A DNA stretch of 46,253 bases from JAAYHC01 sp964483175 (GCA_964483175.1 CAZAAT010000006.1:1-46253), one strand, 5' to 3'. Counted from the stretch's first letter, positions 33,004 through 42,379 are shown. A program made the numbers and translations. Notes: a model not told the origin generated them from the letters alone.

Positions 33004-34282
33004 TTCTAGGTGGCGCTTAGGCTTGGAACGAATGTATCCGTTACTGACCGAGCTTGGTCATCCCGAAGGCAGACTGCAGATCATCCAGGTAGCAGGTACA
33101 AATGGCAAGGGGAGTGTTTCTTACCTCTCAGCCGGTTTGCTTAATGCGGTAACTGGTGATACGGTGGGTTTATACACCTCACCGCATCTGGAAAAGCTAA
33201 ACGAGCGTTTTCAGATCTTCGATGACGAGGGTCGGCATCCGCTCCCGCTCGAACAAGTGGAGATGGCCTTGGCCCGCGTGGCTGAGGCTGCGAGAAAGCT
33301 GCCAAGTTCTGTGGGGCCGTTGACTGAGTTCGAAGCCTGGACCCTGGCGGCAGTATTGCTTTTTACCGAAGTCGGCTTAACCAATGCGGTTTTTGAGGTT
33401 GGCCTTGGCGGGCGTTTAGATGCTACGACGGCTCTTCCTGCAAAACTAGCAGTTATTTGTCCGGTCGACTATGACCATCTTGATCGGCTAGGAACCGATT
33501 TAGTTAGCATTGCCGCAGAAAAAGCAGCAATTATCCGTCCGGATCAACCCGTAGTTGTTGCAGAACAGCTGGCGGAGGTTGCCTCGGTAATTGAGGCGGC
33601 AGCGTTCAAACAGCGAGCTCGGCTAATATCGGTCGTCGATCGTTATAAATTGTTGAGTTTTACACCGACCGGAACTGATTTCGAGTGGCTTTCGGTTGAC
33701 GGAGACAGATACTCCTTTAGCCTCGGGTTAAAAGGGCGTCAGCAAGTAATGAATGCCGCGTGTGCATTGTTGGCAGTGGAGGAGTTTCACGGGTCTGGTC
33801 AGCTAACTCAACCAGACGCCCTCGAGCGGGTCTCTCGGTTCTTGGCTGAGGCCAGTTGGCCGGGGCGATTTGAATTACTGGAGAGCCATGGCCAGCAGGT
33901 CCTGCTCGATGTTGGACATAACCCACAAGCGATCAAGGTATTTTTACAGAACCTAAAGCTGTATTTTCCCAACACGCCGGTTTGGGGGGTCTATGGGTCT
34001 TTGCAGGATAAGGATTATCAGGCGGTGACTTCGTTACTCAGTGAGTATCCTTTTTCCGGGTTGGTCATCACTGAGCCGTGGAGCGACCGTAAAGTAAAAA
34101 GTAGTGATCTGGCAGCACTTCTCCCAGAGAGCATGCAGATAATTCCCGAAGCTGACTTGGAAAAGGCTGTTGAACTTGGGCTTAATAAGGCCAAGTCGGA
34201 AGGGGCCCTCTTAGCAATCTTCGGGTCCTTTTTCCTGGTGGGTCCGGCACGTAGTAAACTATTGCCGAGTGCGTACAAATGA
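32990..34282 (+). CDS. folC: Folylpolyglutamate synthase / dihydrofolate synthase
   Basis: 430 residues. VAGTNGKGSVS is the FolC P-loop, YTSPHLEKLNERFQI the omega-loop/folate region, FEVGLGGRLDATT and DVGHNPQA the Mur-ligase-like motifs. It adds glutamates to folates. The TTG at 32990 is a weak start (GGAG 13 bases away) and yields a noticeably short N-terminus before RLGLERMYPLL; no better start is visible because the upstream frame lies in valS. Confidence 0.92.
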   Translation: MKAFDSRWRLGLERMYPLLTELGHPEGRLQIIQVAGTNGKGSVSYLSAGLLNAVTGDTVGLYTSPHLEKLNERFQIFDDEGRHPLPLEQVEMALARVAEAARKLPSSVGPLTEFEAWTLAAVLLFTEVGLTNAVFEVGLGGRLDATTALPAKLAVICPVDYDHLDRLGTDLVSIAAEKAAIIRPDQPVVVAEQLAEVASVIEAAAFKQRARLISVVDRYKLLSFTPTGTDFEWLSVDGDRYSFSLGLKGRQQVMNAACALLAVEEFHGSGQLTQPDALERVSRFLAEASWPGRFELLESHGQQVLLDVGHNPQAIKVFLQNLKLYFPNTPVWGVYGSLQDKDYQAVTSLLSEYPFSGLVITEPWSDRKVKSSDLAALLPESMQIIPEADLEKAVELGLNKAKSEGALLAIFGSFFLVGPARSKLLPSAYK

Positions 34283-34959
34283 ATGCGAGTCGGATTATCA
34301 TAATCGGTGGAGCCTACGGCAGCGGCAAATCAGAGATCGCCTTGAATTTGGCCCGACAGGCGGCCGAGACCGGTGAACGGGTAATCTTAGCCGACCTTGA
34401 CTTCGTCAACCCTTATTTCCGGTCGCGCGAACAAGCCGGAAACCTTCCTGAGGCAGTTGAGGTCATCTCCACAATCCAAGGGTTTGAGACAGCAGATTTG
34501 CCGGCAATTTCCGGACGAATTACGGCGGCCATCCGCCTAGACCAGGCGCGCTTGCTCATTGATCTTGGCGGTGATCCGGTGGGAGCCAGGATTTTGCGCA
34601 GTTTTGCCGACGAGCCACGTCTTCAGGCCGCGGATTTTTGGTTGGTGATTAACCCATACAGGCCATTTACCGCCGAAGTGGAGCAGATTAGCAAATTAGT
34701 CAAGGCGCTAACTGAGGCTGCCGGGCTTCGGCCGACGGGTATTATCGCCAACCCTAACCTATTAGGTGAAACTACTTTCCAACAAGTATCTAGCGGTCTG
34801 GAAGTGGTTAAGCAAGCAGCTCTCGCTGTGAATTTGCCGATAAAGGCTTTGGCCATTGAAAATTCGTTGTTAGCTAAATATCCTGATCTGCAGAAAGACC
34901 TTCCGGAGCTGGAAATTTTTCCACTTCGGCGCCAACTATTACCGCCGTGGCAGACTTAG
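34279..34959 (+). CDS. Small P-loop ATPase, SIMIBI/ParA-like, function unknown
   Basis: 226 residues. Walker A GGAYGSGKSEIALNLA, then DLDFVNPYFRSRE resembling the switch region of MinD/ParA-type or CobB/BioD-like proteins, and DLGGDPVGARIL resembling Walker B. No DNA-binding or metal-binding motif is seen. It starts with an ATGA overlap with folC, so it is co-translated. I cannot name a substrate; cofactor-insertion or partitioning roles are both only possibilities. Confidence 0.75.
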   Translation: MNASRIIIIGGAYGSGKSEIALNLARQAAETGERVILADLDFVNPYFRSREQAGNLPEAVEVISTIQGFETADLPAISGRITAAIRLDQARLLIDLGGDPVGARILRSFADEPRLQAADFWLVINPYRPFTAEVEQISKLVKALTEAAGLRPTGIIANPNLLGETTFQQVSSGLEVVKQAALAVNLPIKALAIENSLLAKYPDLQKDLPELEIFPLRRQLLPPWQT

Positions 34960-35021
34960 GTTTAGGCAGGAAATCAAGAAAGTGATTCCGTAATACTCCA
35001 AGAGACTAAGGAGGTGGTAAG

Positions 35022-35585
35022 ATGGCGGGTAAACGAGTGAAGAAAAAAAAGAAGACAAAGACTGGTAGTTCGTTTGGCATCAGCCTAATCATAGTGGCAA
35101 TTATTGCGATTTGCGCAGGTTATTTTCTGGGCAATTACTTTATCAAGATGGCTATAGCCCCAAGTAATACGTCGAGTCAGGCTACCAGTTCGCAGACTGT
35201 CAGGACTGTAGTTGAGCCTGAACCCGTTCAGAAACCGGTGGAGCCGTTGCCGGCAGTTAGTGAAGCAAATCAGCCAACTCAGCCCGCTTCTGGTGAATTG
35301 TTAGTTAGGTTGGACGAGGCACAATATACCGGTACTGTAGAGTTGCCTCAGGAAACCGAAGCAACCACCGGCGATGGTTTGCTACGGGTGCAGGTTGGGT
35401 CTTTTGCTAGCCGTCCGGAGGCGATGACCTTAGCCCAACAGTTGCAGGCCGATGGTTATCAGACCTACATTACAACCGATAAACCGTACCGAGTCCAGGT
35501 TGGGGCATTTGCTGATCAGGCGTCGGCAAAGAACCTTGTAGACCAGTTGATTTCCCACGGCTATTCCCAAGTGATCATCAAATAG
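35022..35585 (+). CDS. Membrane-anchored SPOR-domain protein
   Basis: 187 residues. A lysine-rich cytoplasmic start (KRVKKKKKTKT), one transmembrane helix at about 20-44, a low-complexity Pro/Gln/Glu linker, and a C-terminal SPOR domain (about 115-187) showing the two-repeat pattern LRVQVGSFASRPEA and YRVQVGAFADQASA. SPOR domains bind denuded glycan strands at division or sporulation septa. SD AAGGAGGTGG is strong. It precedes the YIEGIA pair. Confidence 0.87.
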   Translation: MAGKRVKKKKKTKTGSSFGISLIIVAIIAICAGYFLGNYFIKMAIAPSNTSSQATSSQTVRTVVEPEPVQKPVEPLPAVSEANQPTQPASGELLVRLDEAQYTGTVELPQETEATTGDGLLRVQVGSFASRPEAMTLAQQLQADGYQTYITTDKPYRVQVGAFADQASAKNLVDQLISHGYSQVIIK

Positions 35586-35625
35586 ACCGATCATAATTGG
35601 GGCAACTTAAGTATGAGGTGGATAT

Positions 35626-36543
35626 ATGACTCCTGGTACTACAGTTGCTCTCGCTACTCTTATTGGTACGCTCAGCCGATTTGTCTTCTTAAAAGTGGAC
35701 TATCGTCAATACCCCAGTTATCCTCAAGGGTACCTGATTCATTTATCATTAGGCGCTATCGCTGCTTTTCTTGGTGCGGTAGCCATTCCCGCCTTGGCCA
35801 GCAAAGATTTTGCTGCTGCTACGTTTCTGGCTCTTGCTGCCCAACAGTTTCGTGAAATTCGCAATTTGGAGCGAACCGGGCTGGAAAATTTAGAAGAGAT
35901 AGAGCTTGTGCCCCGTGGCCCTGCTTACATTGAAGGTATTGCTAGAGCCTTTGAAGCCCGTAATTACATCGCGATGTTTACTTCTTTATTAACTTCAGGA
36001 GTACTTTATCTGGTACAAGCAAGTGGGTTATTAAAGGTAAGTCTGGCGGTTTTTCTTAGCTTGCTATTGGTGTTGTACCTTAGAGATAGTTTGCGCGGGG
36101 CCAGAGTTGGCGATTATGCTGAAATTACACCCGCGCAATTATCGTTCAAGGGTTCCGTCTTGTATGTCGATGAAATAATTATTATGAATGTCGGCAGCCC
36201 TCAGGCCAGGGAAAAGATACTAAAACATGGGCTCGGAGCTGTTTTAACCCCCCGAGATATTAACGCCCGAGTTACCTTAGCAAATGTTGGACAGCGACAA
36301 GCTATTGTACACGATTTAGCGACGATACTAGGTATCCGTCGTGATCAAGATGAACCTGAGTTCACCCCGATGGCTCGTCTGGATCATGATTCTGGTAAAG
36401 TAGGTGTATTCACCATTCCTGTAAACAAGGATGCAGAGGCGATGCGAGTCGCCATCGCCCATGTCCCATTGCTTGAAAGTGCGAAACGTCGACCGAGCTC
36501 AGCCATTTCTGGACGGCTAGCTGCTCGGCGGAGTGGGAGGTAG
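35626..36543 (+). CDS. YIEGIA-domain membrane protein
   Basis: 305 residues. Contains GPAYIEGIARAFEARNYIAM, the sequence that names the family, between several hydrophobic segments (about 5-25, 40-75, 112-150). The C-terminal half is soluble. The family is restricted mostly to spore-forming Bacillota and its biochemical role is unknown to me. The next small gene matches its usual partner, described as a capping-complex subunit. Confidence 0.82.
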   Translation: MTPGTTVALATLIGTLSRFVFLKVDYRQYPSYPQGYLIHLSLGAIAAFLGAVAIPALASKDFAAATFLALAAQQFREIRNLERTGLENLEEIELVPRGPAYIEGIARAFEARNYIAMFTSLLTSGVLYLVQASGLLKVSLAVFLSLLLVLYLRDSLRGARVGDYAEITPAQLSFKGSVLYVDEIIIMNVGSPQAREKILKHGLGAVLTPRDINARVTLANVGQRQAIVHDLATILGIRRDQDEPEFTPMARLDHDSGKVGVFTIPVNKDAEAMRVAIAHVPLLESAKRRPSSAISGRLAARRSGR

Positions 36544-36547
36544 TCAA

Positions 36548-36739
36548 ATGAACGGAGGCGACCAGATTGTTGCGGCGGTCGTAACTAAAGAAACGCGAGA
36601 AAAGTTAGCAGGGGATATCCTGGTATTGTTGGCTCAAGATGATGCTGAGTTGCAAACAATAGCAACGTCACTAGCTCGGATTACCAATAGCATGATTCAT
36701 GAACTACCAACGGGGGTAATTCTTCTTGTTAGACACTAA
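36548..36739 (+). CDS. Small partner protein of YIEGIA (capping complex subunit)
   Basis: 63 residues, MNGGDQIVAAVVTKETREKL..., ending in GVILLVRH. ATG 36548 is chosen because GGGAGGT lies just upstream; the longer start at 36533 overlaps the previous gene. It has no cysteine or catalytic motif. Identified mainly by its fixed position after the YIEGIA gene and its size. Confidence 0.75.
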   Translation: MNGGDQIVAAVVTKETREKLAGDILVLLAQDDAELQTIATSLARITNSMIHELPTGVILLVRH

Positions 36740-36751
36740 TTGGGGGCTAAT

Positions 36752-37480
36752 TTGAGTAAATTGCTAATTGCGGTCATTTACGGCTTGGTTTCGGGGTTTT
36801 CGAGCTTGTTCGGGAGCGCCCTTTGTTTTTTCTGGCCATTCTCCAAAAGAGTACAGGGCTTGATCATGGGTTTCGGCTCAGGTGCTCTAATCGCTTCAGT
36901 GAGTTTTGGCTTGATGGAGGATGGTTTTCGCCATGGCGGAATTGACTCGACAGTCCTAGGACTGGCTGTTGGGGCCGGGGTCTACTACCTTTTTCATCTC
37001 TTGTTCTTGCGCCATTCTGCCCCCAAAGGGCTGCATTTAAAGAGTCCTGCTGAACACTCCGGTTTAAAAATTTTGCTTGCGAGCGTGCTAGACAGCCTAC
37101 CGGAACAATTTGCAATTGGTGTCGGGGTTAAGGCCGGTTCCAGTCTTGGCTTCCTAGTAATGATCGGCGCGGTAATCGCCGGTATCCCGGAGGCGATGGC
37201 CGGAACAAGCAAATTAGCCGAATCTTGGGGCCCCGTAAGGATTCACCTCTTTTGGCTGGCTTTAGGCGTAATATCCACCATTGTTACGGTTATCGGCTTT
37301 TTAGCTGCCGGGGTGGTACCGGGCGACTTTCTCGGTTTCCTGTTGGCCTTTGCGGCCGGATCTTTACTGGCCATGCTTTCAGACACCATGCTGCCAGAGG
37401 CTTTAAAGAACGGCGGCAATGTAATTAGCTTGGCTACTGTAGCCGGCTTTATGATGTCTTATATTGTTTCTCGTCTCTAA
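36752..37480 (+). CDS. ZIP-like multi-pass membrane protein
   Basis: 242 residues, with about seven or eight hydrophobic helices and the overall ZIP layout: GSGALIASVSFGLMEDGF in helix 2-3, DSLPEQFAIGVG in the helix-4 position and GAVIAGIPEAMAG in helix 5. In canonical ZIP transporters those two helices read HNxPEGxA and HExP; here the histidines are missing, so classical zinc binding is doubtful. TTG 36752 follows GGGGGCT and is preferred to TTG 36740. Confidence 0.75.
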   Translation: MSKLLIAVIYGLVSGFSSLFGSALCFFWPFSKRVQGLIMGFGSGALIASVSFGLMEDGFRHGGIDSTVLGLAVGAGVYYLFHLLFLRHSAPKGLHLKSPAEHSGLKILLASVLDSLPEQFAIGVGVKAGSSLGFLVMIGAVIAGIPEAMAGTSKLAESWGPVRIHLFWLALGVISTIVTVIGFLAAGVVPGDFLGFLLAFAAGSLLAMLSDTMLPEALKNGGNVISLATVAGFMMSYIVSRL

Positions 37481-37539
37481 CTAGCCACACCCTGCCGCCG
37501 CTGTGCTCATAGTATGAAGCATGGCGAGGGGGTTGGAAA

Positions 37540-38550
37540 ATGAACATACTCTGTTTGAATGAAAGAACCGATTATATTTCTAAGGGTTTACTTGCTGTGA
37601 TGGAACAAATGGGGGATAAGGTTACCATCTTTCCTCTAAGTAGAGTACCCTGGAATCACCAAGAGAGAGCTCTTAAAGAACTGCTTAGAAAATCAGATTT
37701 CCATTTCGTCTTCACTCCCGGATGGTCAATCGGTGTCTTCAATGTCGGGGCCTTCTTTCGCGCCCTACGTCAGACAAAGACTTACCATGTTTATTGGGCA
37801 ACCGAGGATCCGATTTTTTTCGAAGAAGTTTCCATGGTTTTTGCTCCGGAGAGTGACTTCATTTTTACCACTGCCCAGGAGATGCAGGCGCGCTACCAAA
37901 GCATGGGGATCCCTTCTGATACCCTCATGTTTGGGGCTAATCCGAGATTTCACTATCCCACAACTCCGGTCCCGAAGTATTGCCATGATATTATTTTAGT
38001 AGCCAATAACTACCCTTGGTTTCCAGCGGAAAAAGGTTTTCGCAACCACGGCATCCGGACGATATTACTCCCATTGATTGAAAAAGGCTACGACGTCAGA
38101 GTTTACGGAACGGAGTGGACCGATACCACCAAAGAGATCCACATTCCTCCCGAATACTTCGGGGGATACTGTCCCTATGAAGAAACTCGTCATGCCTATT
38201 CTTCGGCAAAAATTGTGCTTGGAATCCAGTCGGTAAACACCTCCCCTACCCAGACTAGCTGTCGCACCTTTGAAATTATGGCTTCTGGAGCATTTTACTT
38301 GACCGTGCATACTCCCTCACATGAGAACCTGTTTAAAAAGCACGAGCATTTGGTATGGTCGCAGTCACCCGAAGAAACCGTCGAGCTGGTCGATCATTAC
38401 CTCCGCAACGAAGAGGCCAGGCAAAAAGTAGCCCGGGCAGGAATGGCGGAGGTGCTGGCCCGGCACACATACCAGCACCGCGCCATACAATTAAAAGGAG
38501 CGCTGAAAAAGCACCTTAACAGGAAGCCTTTTTATCGAATCATGAAGTAG
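37540..38550 (+). CDS. CgeB-like glycosyltransferase 1
   Basis: 336 residues. GT-B-like, with an N-terminal domain MNILCLNERTDYISKGL and C-terminal features of the CgeB/DUF3880 family: AYSSAKIVLGIQSVN...TSCRTFEIMASGAFYLTVHT. CgeB is a spore outer-layer maturation protein in Bacillus, so spore-surface glycan work is inferred. SD GAGGGGG. First gene of the seven-gene glycan cluster, 2 bases before the dehydrogenase. Sugar donor unknown. Confidence 0.82.
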   Translation: MNILCLNERTDYISKGLLAVMEQMGDKVTIFPLSRVPWNHQERALKELLRKSDFHFVFTPGWSIGVFNVGAFFRALRQTKTYHVYWATEDPIFFEEVSMVFAPESDFIFTTAQEMQARYQSMGIPSDTLMFGANPRFHYPTTPVPKYCHDIILVANNYPWFPAEKGFRNHGIRTILLPLIEKGYDVRVYGTEWTDTTKEIHIPPEYFGGYCPYEETRHAYSSAKIVLGIQSVNTSPTQTSCRTFEIMASGAFYLTVHTPSHENLFKKHEHLVWSQSPEETVELVDHYLRNEEARQKVARAGMAEVLARHTYQHRAIQLKGALKKHLNRKPFYRIMK

Positions 38551-38552
38551 GG

Positions 38553-39842
38553 ATGTCAGTTGTGAATATTGTAGTGGTTGGTTTAGGCTCGGTTGGCCTG
38601 CCAATGGCGGTTTGGTTAGCTAATAAAGGCTACTCCGTATTAGGAGTAGACTTGAACAAAGAGCATATTAAAGCGATTAATTTAGGGCAAACGGACTTAT
38701 TAGAGGTTGTTCCTGGTGACGGGGATTTTAGCACCCTATTACGAGACTGTTTGCATAGCAACTCATTAACCGTAACCAGCGAATATCAACGCATGAGCGC
38801 TGGGGAACATATTTTTCTCGTAACGGTAGGTATTCCGGTCAATTCCGATGGAAGTTGCGATTATGGTCCATTATCGTCTTGCCTAGCCAATCTGGTAAAA
38901 ATGATTCGCCGTGGCGATTTGGTCATGATCAAAAGTACCTTAGTTCCGGGTACGATGTATGAGTTGATAATACCCGCTCTCAGAAGCAGTGGACTGATCA
39001 TCGGGGAGGATATTGCGGTGGCGTATTGTCCCGAACGGTTAGCCGAGGGAAGCGCCTTGCTTGATTTTGATGGGGTTACCCGTTTGGTCACCGCTGAGGA
39101 TTCGTTTAGCCTGAAACGAGCGCTGGCTTTTTGGCGCCAAGTGTCCACAGCGGAGTGTATTCCGTTACAGACTTATCTGATCGCGGAATTAGCCAAAGTA
39201 CTGGAGAACTTGCATCGAGATGCCAATATTGCGCTCAGCAATGAGCTATTTCCACTGGTCAATCAGTTGGGACTAGAATTTGGCGAGCTGGAGGCGGCGG
39301 TAAATACACATCCGCGCGTGAAGATGCTCAGTCCAGGAGCTGGTGTAGGTGGGCACTGTCTGCCCAATGCCCTGTATTACCTTGTGCCCGTGGCTGCTAG
39401 ATACGGAATCCCCTTGGATTTGGGCAAGTTAGCCAGGAAAATCAATGCGAACCGGCCGGAACAGGTTGCTCAATCGGCGATCGACCTCTGCCGAAGTTTG
39501 CGTGGGGAAGTCGGGCCAATGGTAATCCTCGGGGTGGGAATGAAGGATAACTGTGCTGATACTCGGTATAGCCCAGCTTTAGATTTGGCACGGATCCTAC
39601 AAGACCAAGGTGTTGAGGTTCGGTTATATGATCCGGTGGTATATGAAACAACCGATGATTTACAGGCTGTCCTGGCAGGGGCGACAGCCGCCATAGTTAC
39701 TGCTTACCAGTCGGGCATGGGTAGCGAGGAGATTCTCGCCGCAATCGCGGCACAAGAAAAACCCCCTTTGCTCCTTGATTCCAGAGGGAAAATCTCCAAG
39801 ATTGCAGCTGCCAAGCTAGGGGTAGAGGTCTATTATGTCTGA
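38553..39842 (+). CDS. Nucleotide-sugar (UDP-ManNAc/GlcNAc-type) 6-dehydrogenase
   Basis: 429 residues. NAD Rossmann VVVGLGSVGLPMAV, YCPERLAEG, ELAKVLENLHRDANIALSNE, and the catalytic Cys269 in GAGVGGHCLP. The three-domain length and motif set fit the UDP-glucose/GDP-mannose dehydrogenase family, closer to the WecC/WbpA branch than to Ugd, but the substrate is not certain. It makes a uronic acid sugar nucleotide. It overlaps the epimerase by 8 bases. Confidence 0.88.
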   Translation: MSVVNIVVVGLGSVGLPMAVWLANKGYSVLGVDLNKEHIKAINLGQTDLLEVVPGDGDFSTLLRDCLHSNSLTVTSEYQRMSAGEHIFLVTVGIPVNSDGSCDYGPLSSCLANLVKMIRRGDLVMIKSTLVPGTMYELIIPALRSSGLIIGEDIAVAYCPERLAEGSALLDFDGVTRLVTAEDSFSLKRALAFWRQVSTAECIPLQTYLIAELAKVLENLHRDANIALSNELFPLVNQLGLEFGELEAAVNTHPRVKMLSPGAGVGGHCLPNALYYLVPVAARYGIPLDLGKLARKINANRPEQVAQSAIDLCRSLRGEVGPMVILGVGMKDNCADTRYSPALDLARILQDQGVEVRLYDPVVYETTDDLQAVLAGATAAIVTAYQSGMGSEEILAAIAAQEKPPLLLDSRGKISKIAAAKLGVEVYYV

Positions 39843-40809
39843 AATCCTACAGGAGTACGCCAATCAGGTGGTTTTAATTACCGGAGGTGCTGGGGCAATC
39901 GGATCTCACTTGGTCAAAGCCCTCTTGGCTTTAGGCGCTAAGGTCGTCGTGTTTGATGACCTTTCGTCAGGCAGACTAGCAAATCTAACGGCAAGCCCTA
40001 ACCTGCGATTTTTCCGTCTTGATATTACTGATGATGCTGAAGTTTCCCGGTTGTTTTCACGTTTTCGGCCCAAGTTTGTATTTAATTTGGCGGCTCACTA
40101 TGCTAACCTTCGGTCAATTCAAGAACCCCGGCGAAATCTAGAGGTTAACGCTTTGGCGGTCCTAACTTTGCTAGAGTGTTGCGTGCGGTGGAACAGCAGA
40201 CGCTTTATCCAGGCTTCATCTTCGTGTGTCTATGATCATCAAGCAAAATTACCCTTAACCGAGGAAGCAACGCTCAAACAGGATACACCCTATGGGATTT
40301 CCAAACAAGTTGCCGAGGAGTATTGTCGCTTTTTTGCGGATTTCTATGCTTTCGAGGTCACGGTTTTAAGATACTTCAATTCGTTTGGCCCCGGAGACTA
40401 TCCGGGGGTCTTCCGTAGTGTTATCCCCAACATGTTCGAGCGGGCTATCAAAAACGAACCTTTGGAAATAACGGGTTCTGGGCGGGAGACCCGAGATTTT
40501 ACCTTTGTCACTGATATCGTCCAGGGAACTTTACTGGCTGGAGTTTCTCCAAGGGGCGCCGGCGAGGTCTTCAATATCGCTAGTGGTGCTGAGACGCCAA
40601 TTTGGCACTTAGCCGAACTGGTTAATCGAATTTCCCACAATCGAGCCGGTGTATCCTATGTGCCCAAAAGGCCTTGGGACTTAACCACCCGCCGGCTGGC
40701 CTCGATTGAGAAAGCGCGTCGGTTATTGGGATATCAGCCAACGGTGTCGTTGTTTGAAGGCTTACAGCGAACATACCACTGGTTTACCCAGGTTGTTGCA
40801 GAGGTGTAA
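39835..40809 (+). CDS. NAD-dependent sugar-nucleotide epimerase/dehydratase
   Basis: 324-residue extended SDR. NAD motif ITGGAGAIGSHL, SSSCVY with the catalytic serine region, Tyr153 and Lys157 in YGISK, and TRDFTFVTDIV. Likely a 4-epimerase acting on a UDP-sugar such as the dehydrogenase product. The start overlaps the dehydrogenase, and CgeB-like 2 follows after 5 bases. Confidence 0.88.
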   Translation: MSEILQEYANQVVLITGGAGAIGSHLVKALLALGAKVVVFDDLSSGRLANLTASPNLRFFRLDITDDAEVSRLFSRFRPKFVFNLAAHYANLRSIQEPRRNLEVNALAVLTLLECCVRWNSRRFIQASSSCVYDHQAKLPLTEEATLKQDTPYGISKQVAEEYCRFFADFYAFEVTVLRYFNSFGPGDYPGVFRSVIPNMFERAIKNEPLEITGSGRETRDFTFVTDIVQGTLLAGVSPRGAGEVFNIASGAETPIWHLAELVNRISHNRAGVSYVPKRPWDLTTRRLASIEKARRLLGYQPTVSLFEGLQRTYHWFTQVVAEV

Positions 40810-40814
40810 AAAGA

Positions 40815-41765
40815 GTGAAAATCTTGTTTACAAATAATCCGCCGGTAATCGCGTATGGCTTGGCCCAGGGGTTTGAGCAGATCGGCGAAGAGGTGGAAAT
40901 ACTACCGGTTTGGCTAACGCCTTGGGATCAACAGGAGCAGTTGATTGAAACAGCGATCAACCGATTCAAGCCGGACTATCTCTTCACTGAAGGAGATCCC
41001 CCGAACTTTAACCGGACTATGATTTTAGCGGCCGCACGACGCCACGGCATACCAGTGATCTACTGGGCGATTCAGGATCCGCTGTGGTTTAAAGAGGTCT
41101 CCGAATATTGCGCTCTCAATGCCGATTATGTCTTTACTACAGCCGCAGAATTGTTGCCCGTTTACCGTCAGATGGGCAAAGCAGCGAAGTTGCTGCTTTT
41201 CGGATGTAACCCGGCCTTTCATCAGCAGGTCGGCCCGGTAACGGAGTATCAAAGCGAGGTTTGTTTTGTCGGAACGAACTACTATTTACGTGCTGATGTC
41301 AGTCGGTGGATGCTGGAGCCGTTGGTTGAGGCGGGGGTCAAGCTAAAACTCTGGGGGCAGGGATGGAGCAACCCTCAAGAGAAGTTTCATCTTCCCAACT
41401 CCTATGATTGCGGCATTTTGCCGTATAATCTGCTTCCCCAAGTATACAGTTCGGCCAAGATCGTATTAGGGATGCATCTTGATGCGTCTTCAACGACCCA
41501 GACGAGTGTCCGCACCTTTGAAGTATTAGGTTGCGGATCCTTTTACTTGACCCAATATACCCCCGCTCATGAACATTTGTTTACCAAGGGGATTCACCTC
41601 GAGTGGGTGAAGGAGCGAGCCGAGGTAGCAGAGCTAGTCCGCTACTATTTAACTCATAATGAAGCCCGGGCCAAAATCGCCAAAGCCGGCCAAGAGTATG
41701 TTTACGCCAAACATACTTTTGCCCAGCGGGCCGCGGAGGTGAAAGAGGCGATTACCCATGCGTAG
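40815..41765 (+). CDS. CgeB-like glycosyltransferase 2
   Basis: 316 residues, paralogous to the product at 37540: same order of motifs, with PVIYWAIQDPLWFKEVSEYC against YHVYWATEDPIFFEEVSMVF, and VYSSAKIVLGMHLD...TSVRTFEVLGCGSFYLTQYTPAHEHLF. GTG start at 40815. The shared architecture around a dehydrogenase and epimerase suggests two transfer steps onto the same glycan. Confidence 0.82.
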   Translation: MKILFTNNPPVIAYGLAQGFEQIGEEVEILPVWLTPWDQQEQLIETAINRFKPDYLFTEGDPPNFNRTMILAAARRHGIPVIYWAIQDPLWFKEVSEYCALNADYVFTTAAELLPVYRQMGKAAKLLLFGCNPAFHQQVGPVTEYQSEVCFVGTNYYLRADVSRWMLEPLVEAGVKLKLWGQGWSNPQEKFHLPNSYDCGILPYNLLPQVYSSAKIVLGMHLDASSTTQTSVRTFEVLGCGSFYLTQYTPAHEHLFTKGIHLEWVKERAEVAELVRYYLTHNEARAKIAKAGQEYVYAKHTFAQRAAEVKEAITHA

Positions 41766-42378
41766 GTTAATTGTGAACGCCGATGATTTTGGCCTAACTA
41801 CCGAAGTGAATAAAGGGATAATCGAAGCCTACCGCAATGGCATTGTTACCAGTACAACGATCATGGTGAACATGCCTGGTTTCGCCGATGCGGTGGAAAA
41901 AATCCGTTGCACTCCCGGATTGGCGGTTGGAATTCACCTCAACCTCACCTATGGGGTCCCGGTATTAGGCGCGGATCAAGTTCGCTCCTTAGTCGGACCT
42001 GATGGGCGCTTTAAGCGCCGTCCGGACCAGGATGAGCGGATACTGGAGTTAGTTGTCGAGCTTGCCAAAGAGTTGGGAGTGACGGTGCGAGCTTTGGAGC
42101 CGGAGAAACTAGTGGTGCGAGGCTTGGTTCCCAAGGCCAGGTTTCAGAATTATTTTGGGGAATCCGATGGAGTTCGTAAGTTAGTTGAGCTGATCAAAGC
42201 GTTGCCGGAGGGTGTGACCGAAATCTGTTGTCATCCCGGATACTGTGATGTCCAGCTCAGGCAAGTCTCGACACTAAATGAGATTCGGGAACGAGAACTG
42301 GCGGCCCTGACTGCTGCGGAGGTCCGGCAAGCGATCAGCGAAGCCCGGGTTAAGCTAGTCAATTATCGGGAGGTTTAA
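41758..42378 (+). CDS. YdjC/ChbG-type carbohydrate deacetylase
   Basis: 206 residues. IVNADDFGLTTEVNKGI holds the metal-binding DD pair, VGIHLNLTYG the first histidine, and CCHPGYCD the second. These enzymes remove N-acetyl groups from sugars. It is shorter than the usual 240-290 residues, with the middle region reduced, but all metal ligands I expect are present. It overlaps CgeB-like 2 by 8 bases. Confidence 0.85.
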   Translation: MRRLIVNADDFGLTTEVNKGIIEAYRNGIVTSTTIMVNMPGFADAVEKIRCTPGLAVGIHLNLTYGVPVLGADQVRSLVGPDGRFKRRPDQDERILELVVELAKELGVTVRALEPEKLVVRGLVPKARFQNYFGESDGVRKLVELIKALPEGVTEICCHPGYCDVQLRQVSTLNEIRERELAALTAAEVRQAISEARVKLVNYREV

Positions 42379-42379
42379 G

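Noticed and set aside
36740..36751. TTG at 36740 as start of the ZIP-like gene
   Set aside because: The SD-like GGGGGCT lies after it and is properly spaced for TTG 36752.
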